This document shows positions 6,401 through 11,053 of a stretch of 11,053 nt of DNA, piece by piece. Position 1 is the first letter of the stretch. The number at the start of each line of letters is the position of its first letter. The position numbers and the translations under genes are program-made. Source of the DNA: Chloroflexota bacterium (GTDB lineage: Bacteria > Chloroflexota > Dehalococcoidia > Lucifugimonadales > UBA3495); NCBI GenBank assembly GCA_022562335.1, contig JADFPM010000065.1, positions 1-11,053 of the forward strand, read 5' to 3'. The notes below the pieces were generated by a model. That model saw only the letters and a program-made list of their open reading frames with translations, did not search any database and was not told the DNA's origin.

Positions 6401-6854
6401 TCTGGCGCGGCGCGACCCTTTGGCCGGCGGCGGCTGGAACGGGTTGACCTTGATGGGAATGGCAGCCATCACGATGGCCGTGTTGCTGACCCTGGCCCTG
6501 CACGGGGTGGCGGAGGTGCGTACCGGACGGGTGGACCTGACGGTGGCCCAAACCCTGGGGTTAAGCCGCTGGCAACTAACCGCCTCGCTGGCGCTTGAGC
6601 GCGTGGTGGTGGGGGTTCTGGGCATTGGTGTGGGCTCCGCGGTTGGTCTTTGGATGGGCCGATGGGTATTGGGGTATCTTGACATAACTCCCACGGGCAA
6701 GGATGTGATCCCGCCGATGATTCCCATAGTAGAGGCGTGGGTCGCTGCGTTGGTGTTGGTTGGTATGGCGGCGGCTACCTTTTTGGCCTTTGTGTTCGTG
6801 GCCGTGGCTGCCCGGCGGCTTCGGGTCCCGGAAATCCTGAGGCTGGGTGAATAG
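3444..6854 (+). CDS. Giant FtsX/MacB-like ABC transporter permease 1
   Basis: This 1136-aa inner-membrane protein is the first of two paralogous permeases. Predicted membrane segments are about 19-41, 313-337, 363-390, 408-431, 458-474, 496-525, 550-570, 1001-1020, 1053-1077 and 1098-1122. Segments 2-4 and 8-10 look like two FtsX units; each carries the usual cytoplasmic coupling stretch (LLRSRGAGVLQV near 348-359, QTLGLSRWQ near 1036-1044). Extracytoplasmic domain 1 spans about 45-305 and domain 2 about 575-995. Domain 2 contains LGVWVKP (691-697), SLDDITAIG (801-809) and FE...W (824-830), patterns seen in jelly-roll carbohydrate-binding modules. In this family ATP hydrolysis drives movement of the periplasmic parts (lipoprotein extrusion, export, or control of cell-wall hydrolases) rather than classical uptake. 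The start matches the paralogue's N-terminus but lacks a clear ribosome binding site. The substrate is unknown. Confidence 0.88.
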   Translation: MGWTGILYWLLLRRLRSSWALLAITSFGILAAVTLMSVGAVYSQVLAEGGLQHTLATIDQRVLNVQVITQNRPLGPADYQRLRSQVEQISEARLGNLITGIERLGQTQGNLPIVFQNDGRGPAGGTPMGRPFFLTGFQQHSRITEGRWPETAPVLHERGLDMEIAIGVRTAASLGLDVGTQIFLVPFSSDPSEVIALTIVGLMEPVDPQEDFWMFSPAYFSVQQFGDDALLPLYVTEEHFFSGMGAKYPSLVGDFGWFLFLDASGLTARTAGPAKDALARLETDINKQFPRTLVLTGLKNRILAYERTLTLARVPLFLFISLVVVVVLYFLVLIMGLTARSQADEAGLLRSRGAGVLQVTGLLILGESIAVLVAVAVGPFLALALVRYLLLGTINPEVGDAGSVTVGISASMFWMGAIGGLLSLGVLTVSGWSRARNGMIESLAARARPPTVPFVHRYYLDVLVVVALAVVMWQIRGRGGFLTLDLASNSLNVDYTLLLAPVLGLIGAAVITLRVLPWVVRIFAWLSVRTGPAWIAFPLVRLARDPLPHGSLVVILLLATALGLFGAAFQASLSKSQVEQALYRVGGDVVLTGGSFSEDLQREIVSINGVSSVTPIFREQVPLVSLGAGNRTVLMAIDPVTLPNTVWFRDDFADVALEELLSPLHRARFIASASPADPGLGIEIPGGAEHLGVWVKPAILNRSTLVYELNLWARVEGSKGRNRHLLVGDLFRSRPQPQDPNFLLFQRDPGEGPPPSQSDIDWQFYRVSLQDAMESLEPPIRLVAFFMSSEAFIRLPPGSISLDDITAIGPGSNGPASESVIEGFEAAAPWVVLPNEGNVPDILRVSAEAARSGDRGLSFSWEEPFSRLPRGIMIPPGPYPLPVIGGPTFQVGQQLRPKVKGQIVPMTVTGLVNYFPTVNPSSQPLLIASLEDLREYLRRTPRGVYDPPEQLWLALDRGADRERVIEAVGNRMSRSVIIRDRLKEADLARRDPLAGGGWNGLTLMGMAAITMAVLLTLALHGVAEVRTGRVDLTVAQTLGLSRWQLTASLALERVVVGVLGIGVGSAVGLWMGRWVLGYLDITPTGKDVIPPMIPIVEAWVAALVLVGMAAATFLAFVFVAVAARRLRVPEILRLGE

Positions 6855-6872
6855 GGCGGTGACGGCCGGCTG

Positions 6873-9800
6873 ATGTTTTCTCTCTTGATAACGGCACACG
6901 CGGTGGCGGCCAAAAGGATAATTTCCGGGTGGAGACTGGAAACCATCCTGTTCCTAGGCATCGTGATGGCGGTTGCTTTGATGTCCAGCGGGGTCATCTT
7001 TTCCAACCTGTTGGCCGAGGCGGCGCTGCGGCACACGCTGGAAAAGGCCAGCCCCAAGGACGCCAACTTCTGGGTGCGGACCTTCAGCGGCCGGGATTCA
7101 CCGCCCACGGTGGAGGGAAGGTTGGCCGAGCACAGGTCCCGGCTCCGGTTCACCGATGAACGGGTGGCGGCCCAGTTTCAGCCCTATCTGCAGGAACGGG
7201 GGCGTTTCCTAGAAACGGCGACCTTCTTCTTCCAAGGCCACTCCCAGTTGGAGCTTGACAACCAGGTGAGGCCCAGGGGGCAGATCAAATTCTCCGAAGG
7301 GCTGGTCTCGCCCAGGATTCAGATGGTTTCCGGACGCTGGCCTTATAGCGCCCCCGCGACAACCGATGCGGCGGCACCGCGTTCCACAGCGCCGCGCCCG
7401 GACCTGCCATTGGAGGTGGCGTTGGAGACCCTGGGCGCCGAACTGCTGCAATTGGGAGTGGGGGACCGGTTTGAGGCTTTTCCCGCGTCTTCTTTCACCG
7501 GCCCACCGCCCATCGAGGTCGAGATTGTCGGTATATTCCAGCGGACCGACCCAAGCGATGAGTTCTGGTACGGCAGCAGCGGCGATTTCACCTACCAGAA
7601 TGACCAGTGGACGATCGTTCCCCTATTCACCACCGAAGAGGCCATCTTAGGGCCGGTGTTGCGGGTATATCCCACCCTTTACACCGACGCGACATGGTTT
7701 TATTACCTGGACCGCCAGAGCATCCCCGCCGGTGAGGTCGATACGGTCCAGCGGATCCTGGCCGGGATAAAACGTGACGTCCGCGCCGAGATGAGAAACT
7801 CCAGCATGGGTCTTTATTTGGACGGCGTACTGAACGACTACCAACAGCAACTGCTGCTGGCCCGCATCCCCCTGTTCTTGATTCTTTTCCTGGTCATTGG
7901 GATATTGACCTATTACCTGGCCCTTGTGTCAGGGCTCATCGTTAAATCCCGCAGTGGCGAGATCGCCATGCTAAAGAGCCGCGGCGCTTCCACCATCCAG
8001 GTGGGGACTTTGGCCCTAGCCGAGGGTTTTTTGCTGGCCCTCCCCGCGGTGCTCTTGGGGCCTTTGTTGGCAGTGGCGGTGGTGCGCGTGTTGGGCGGGT
8101 TGTTTTTTGGCCTGGGCGGCGGCGGCGAACTGTCCACCGTGCCGGTGACACTCACCTCCGGCGCCTGGTTGTTGGGATTGGCCGGTGGCGGTCTGGCGGT
8201 GGTGGTGCTCACCACCCTTACATTGGTGGCCGCCCGTCAAAGCATCGTGGAATTTCTCCAGGTGGGCGCCAGGCCGCCCCAGATACCTTTCATCCACCGG
8301 TACTACATAGACCTGTTGATTCTGGCGATGATAGCGTTGCTGTGGTGGCAGATCAAATCCAGGGGCTCTTTCCTGGTCAGACCCTTGGGAGGCCAGGGGC
8401 TGGAGATCGACTATTTCTTGCTTCTGGGACCGTTGACGCTTCTGGTGGCCATCGGATTGGTGGTGTTGCGTTTCTTCCCCCTGGTATTGGGGTTGGCTTC
8501 GCGCATCGCCGAGCCGGTGGGGCCTTCATGGCTGGTCCACGGATTGAGGCATATTTCCAGGGATCCCATCGTGCCAGGGGTGCTTGTCGTTCTGTTGATG
8601 TTTACCACCGCCCTGGGCGTGGTGGGCAGCTCCTTCAGTTCGACCCTGGAGCGCAGCCAGCGAGACCGCGCGTTGTACGCCGCGGGCGCCGACCTGCGCA
8701 TATTGCATACGGGAGTCAACGTGCCCGTGTCTTTGCTGGGACTGGCCGGAATGGTAGGGGAGGTTGATTCAGTAATCGCCGCCGCCGAAGTCCAGCGTTC
8801 TAACGCCCACCTGACCACCACGGGTTTCAGCACTCCGGCCGACGTGCTAGCGGTGGACACGGCTTCATTTGCCGATGTGGCCTGGTACCGGCCTGATTTC
8901 GCCGGGGGGTTACCGCTGGAGGACCTGATCCAGAACCTCAAACCCGGTCCATCGCCCGATCTATTACCGGATCAGGGGTTGAGTTTGCCTGCCGATGCGC
9001 AAAGCCTGGCGCTATGGGTCAAACCCAGCCGGCCCAGTTCCCGGTTGATCATGCGCGCCCGGCTGCAAGACGCCCAGGGACGATTCTTTGATATCGCCAT
9101 GGGTGACCTGAGCCAGCGGGAATGGACCCGCATCGAAGGGGAGATAGTGCCCATATTTTCGGCGCGGCGGTTCGGCCCCGATGAGCCGAGGCCGGTGATG
9201 CAGCCGCCCTTCAAACTTATCACCCTGCAGGTGCGGAGGAACCTTGGCCTGACGGACCCCGGCGCCGTGTTCTTCAGCGGGTTGACCGCCCTGACACCCG
9301 GTGGCGACGTGTTACTGTCCAACTTCGAAGACCTGGATGAATGGCACGTCCTGGAAGATCACATGAAGCCCGGACTTTTCGCCGTGGAGCCCAGCGAACT
9401 GGTTCCGCCGGGCGGGTCTAGCAGAGCCGGCGGCCCGGGCGGTTCTGCCGTCTTCAGTTGGGCCACCGGGGGATTGGGGTCCCAGGGCATACGTCCCGGC
9501 CAGCCGGAATTACCGGTCCCCGCCCTGGCCAGCAAGTCCTTCCTGGAGCAAACCGGGACCGCCGCTGGAGACACGGTGGTGGTGGGCTTTTCCACCTTTG
9601 CCCTGCCCTTTAACATTGTGAACGAGGTGGACTACTTCCCCACCTTGGACCCTGGGGATTCCCCCTTCTTGGTCGTTGATCTGGCCACTTTTACCGCCCG
9701 GGCCAATTACCATAGCCTGAGGCCATACGGCGGCTCCAATGAGCTTTGGCTAAATCTGAATGGTGGCACCGTATCAGAAGAGGATCTAAAACCGTATTTT

Positions 9801-10310
9801 GACCGTGACGGGCTGAGTGTGCGGGAATCGCAATTGGCCTCAGAGTTGGTGGCCCAGCGGGTCGACAGGCCCCTGATCACCGCAGGCTGGGGAGGATTGC
9901 TGGTGTTGATGTTCTTGGTGCTGACATTGGCCAGCGCCTCGGGTTTGATGTTATTTTCTTATATGGAGTTCCGAGGCCGGCAAATCGAGTTTGCCTTGTT
10001 GCGCACCCTGGGCGCCTCGAGAGGACAGACCCATGGCGTGGCCTGGTTTTCCGTCTTCTTGGTGGTCATATTTGGGGTGGGGCTAGGTAGCTGGGCCGGC
10101 CAGCTGATCGGGACCAGCCTCTTACCCTTGATGGAGGTTGCCGAGGAGGGTGTGCGGGTGACACCTCCCATGGTCCTGCAGACAAATGGGACAACGCTGT
10201 TGGTTTCCTATCTGGTGATCGCCGCAGTAACGGTCGCGACTGCGGCTTGGCTAGCCTGGTTCACGGCAAAGATGGAAGTTCAGCAGGTGCTGCGGATAGG
10301 CGACGTATGA
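6873..10310 (+). CDS. Giant FtsX/MacB-like ABC transporter permease 2
   Basis: This 1145-aa inner-membrane paralogue of permease 1 starts 18 bases after it. It shares the same layout: membrane segments at about 23-44, 331-355, 380-405, 428-452, 477-491, 514-540, 567-586, 1005-1028, 1058-1080 and 1108-1129, with extracytoplasmic domains at about 45-325 and 590-1000. Shared landmarks with permease 1 include AMLKSRGASTIQV (365-377), ARPPQIPFIHRYYID (466-480), SRDPIVPG (562-569), LALWVKP (712-718), VDYFPTLDP (919-927), RTLGASRGQ (1044-1052) and a C-terminus ending VLRIGDV. LSNFEDLDEW (815-824) resembles the start of a galactose-binding-like domain. Two different permeases next to one ATPase suggest a heterodimer rather than two homodimers. 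The ATG has only a weak GGTGA upstream, so translation may be coupled to permease 1. The substrate is unknown. Confidence 0.88.
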   Translation: MFSLLITAHAVAAKRIISGWRLETILFLGIVMAVALMSSGVIFSNLLAEAALRHTLEKASPKDANFWVRTFSGRDSPPTVEGRLAEHRSRLRFTDERVAAQFQPYLQERGRFLETATFFFQGHSQLELDNQVRPRGQIKFSEGLVSPRIQMVSGRWPYSAPATTDAAAPRSTAPRPDLPLEVALETLGAELLQLGVGDRFEAFPASSFTGPPPIEVEIVGIFQRTDPSDEFWYGSSGDFTYQNDQWTIVPLFTTEEAILGPVLRVYPTLYTDATWFYYLDRQSIPAGEVDTVQRILAGIKRDVRAEMRNSSMGLYLDGVLNDYQQQLLLARIPLFLILFLVIGILTYYLALVSGLIVKSRSGEIAMLKSRGASTIQVGTLALAEGFLLALPAVLLGPLLAVAVVRVLGGLFFGLGGGGELSTVPVTLTSGAWLLGLAGGGLAVVVLTTLTLVAARQSIVEFLQVGARPPQIPFIHRYYIDLLILAMIALLWWQIKSRGSFLVRPLGGQGLEIDYFLLLGPLTLLVAIGLVVLRFFPLVLGLASRIAEPVGPSWLVHGLRHISRDPIVPGVLVVLLMFTTALGVVGSSFSSTLERSQRDRALYAAGADLRILHTGVNVPVSLLGLAGMVGEVDSVIAAAEVQRSNAHLTTTGFSTPADVLAVDTASFADVAWYRPDFAGGLPLEDLIQNLKPGPSPDLLPDQGLSLPADAQSLALWVKPSRPSSRLIMRARLQDAQGRFFDIAMGDLSQREWTRIEGEIVPIFSARRFGPDEPRPVMQPPFKLITLQVRRNLGLTDPGAVFFSGLTALTPGGDVLLSNFEDLDEWHVLEDHMKPGLFAVEPSELVPPGGSSRAGGPGGSAVFSWATGGLGSQGIRPGQPELPVPALASKSFLEQTGTAAGDTVVVGFSTFALPFNIVNEVDYFPTLDPGDSPFLVVDLATFTARANYHSLRPYGGSNELWLNLNGGTVSEEDLKPYFDRDGLSVRESQLASELVAQRVDRPLITAGWGGLLVLMFLVLTLASASGLMLFSYMEFRGRQIEFALLRTLGASRGQTHGVAWFSVFLVVIFGVGLGSWAGQLIGTSLLPLMEVAEEGVRVTPPMVLQTNGTTLLVSYLVIAAVTVATAAWLAWFTAKMEVQQVLRIGDV

Positions 10311-10337
10311 TGTTGGGCGGTTGGTGCGGCGTAATAG

Positions 10338-10373
10338 CCGGTGCGGCCGGCAATCGAGGCCCGGCCACACCGG
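10338..10373 (+). repeat. Strong hairpin between permease 2 and the ATPase; REP-like copy B
   Basis: CCGGTG (10338-10343) pairs with CACCGG (10368-10373), and GGCCGG (10345-10350) with CCGGCC (10361-10366). The stem is thus 12 bp, interrupted by one C/A mismatch, with a ten-base loop. No T-tract follows, so it is unlikely to be a complete terminator. It occupies the 79-base gap inside the operon and could slow 3' decay, trim transcripts, or set the ratio of permease to ATPase. Bases 10345-10373 resemble 87-113 at the other end of the window. Confidence 0.65.
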
Positions 10374-10376
10374 GAC

Positions 10377-10381
10377 GGGAG
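10377..10381 (+). promoter_or_regulatory. Candidate ribosome binding site for the ATPase gene
   Basis: GGGAG ends eight bases before the in-frame TTG at 10390. It supports that codon over the in-frame ATG at 10435, which has no purine-rich site before it. Confidence 0.45.
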
Positions 10382-10389
10382 TAGGCGGT

Positions 10390-11053
10390 TTGAGAGATAA
10401 TTCGCGTATAGACGGTGCCCGCAGCTCTTACGAGATGCAGATAAGCGACGGGGGAAGCGCCGCCGGTAATGACCATCCGGCAGAGGCCGAAGCCGCCGGT
10501 GCTTACATCCAGTGCCGGGACCTGTTCAAGATCTACAAGCGGGCCGAATTGGAAGTGGTTGCCCTGCGGGGGGTCGATTTGGAGGTGAGGGCCGGTGAAC
10601 TCGTCGCCATCGTCGGCGCCAGTGGCAGCGGCAAAAGCACCCTGTTGAATACCCTTGCCGGGTTGGATAGGCCCTCGGCCGGCCAAGTAAGCGTCGGCAA
10701 CCGCGACTTGCTGGACATTTCCGACCGCGAGTTGGTGATGTACCGGCGGCTGGAAGTAGGGTTTGTGTGGCAGGCCACGGGCCGCAATCTGGTGCCCTAC
10801 CTGAACGTGAAGGACAACATAGAGCTTCCCATGGCCATGGCGGGAAAACCCGCAAGCCACCGGCGGGAGTGGAGCTCAGAACTGTTGGCTGATCTGGGGT
10901 TGGAAGACAAGGCCAACCGGCTGCCCCACCAGCTGTCGGGCGGCGAGCAGCAACGGGTGGCCATCGCCGTTGCCCTGTCCAACCAGCCTCCCCTGCTTCT
11001 GGCCGACGAACCCACCGGAGAGTTGGATAATCAGACCGCCGCCCAGGTCTTTG
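10390..11053 (+). CDS. ABC transporter ATPase, MacB/LolD-like (3' truncated by window)
   Basis: This is the cytoplasmic nucleotide-binding subunit that should power the two upstream permeases. The visible 221 codons include Walker A GASGSGKS (76-83), the Q-loop with Gln128 (GFVWQ), the signature LSGGEQQR (182-189), Walker B LLLADEP (202-208) and D-loop ELD (211-213). The catalytic Glu207 is present. The H-loop histidine lies beyond the window end. The LPM segment after the Q-loop and PTGELD are typical of ATPases paired with FtsX-type permeases. The TTG start is supported by GGGAG eight bases upstream; it gives an N-terminal extension of about 38 residues, rich in Ala, Gly and acidic residues, before the usual domain start (YIQCRDLFKIYK). 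The ATG at 10435 would shorten it to about 23. The true start is uncertain; the identity is not. Confidence 0.92.
   Translation, partial: MRDNSRIDGARSSYEMQISDGGSAAGNDHPAEAEAAGAYIQCRDLFKIYKRAELEVVALRGVDLEVRAGELVAIVGASGSGKSTLLNTLAGLDRPSAGQVSVGNRDLLDISDRELVMYRRLEVGFVWQATGRNLVPYLNVKDNIELPMAMAGKPASHRREWSSELLADLGLEDKANRLPHQLSGGEQQRVAIAVALSNQPPLLLADEPTGELDNQTAAQVF

Noticed and set aside
6182..7153. A 323-codon open frame on the - strand across the junction of the two permease genes
   Set aside because: It is antisense to two clear coding genes. Its translation is dominated by Arg, Thr, Ser and Pro with no recognisable domain, as expected from the complement of GC-rich coding DNA.
10261..10860. A 199-codon open frame on the - strand over the ATPase gene
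   Set aside because: It is the complement of Walker A and Q-loop coding sequence, so it is a shadow.
1..11053. CRISPR array, tRNA, rRNA, insertion sequence or prophage genes
   Set aside because: No regularly spaced direct repeats, cloverleaf-like sequences, transposase motifs or phage proteins were seen on either strand.

Overview
The window is GC-rich bacterial chromosome, densely packed with metabolic and transport genes. There is no rRNA, tRNA, transposase, phage gene or CRISPR array. The organism cannot be fixed from the sequence. The GC-rich coding, TTG/GTG starts mixed with ATG, and very large FtsX-type permeases paired with a MacB/LolD-like ATPase carrying an FVWQ Q-loop would fit Chloroflexota (for example a Dehalococcoidia or SAR202-like lineage). 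That is an inference from general resemblance, not a demonstrated assignment.

Left block (1-1730, + strand). A non-coding leader with palindromes and a REP-like element (1-249) precedes a two-gene operon for a family I 3-oxoacid-type CoA-transferase: subunit A (250-948, TTG start) and subunit B (1001-1675, ATG with a strong ribosome binding site). The subunits are separated by a short run of degenerate heptanucleotide repeats. The operon ends in a strong hairpin terminator (1695-1730) that also serves the convergent genes.

Middle block (1782-3288, - strand). A short-chain dehydrogenase/reductase-fold protein (2464-3219) is driven by an extended -10 promoter. It is followed by a CDO-like cupin (1782-2354) with its own predicted promoter. 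The SDR keeps the nucleotide-binding motif but has lost three of the four classical catalytic residues.

Right block (3331-11053, + strand). A good sigma-70-type promoter, divergent from the SDR promoter, leads into an ABC export-type operon. It encodes two tandem paralogous giant FtsX/MacB-like permeases (1136 and 1145 aa), then an ABC ATPase that runs off the window end. Each permease appears to have ten transmembrane segments and two large extracytoplasmic domains. The second of these domains looks partly like a carbohydrate-binding jelly roll. The two permeases and the ATPase probably form one heterodimeric membrane machine. A strong hairpin lies between permease 2 and the ATPase, and it resembles the element in the left leader.

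Nothing ties the three blocks to one pathway. The CoA-transferase and SDR could both act on acyl-CoA or keto acid substrates, but the sequence does not prove it. The ABC operon, with its unusual permeases, is the best candidate for an incompletely described system.
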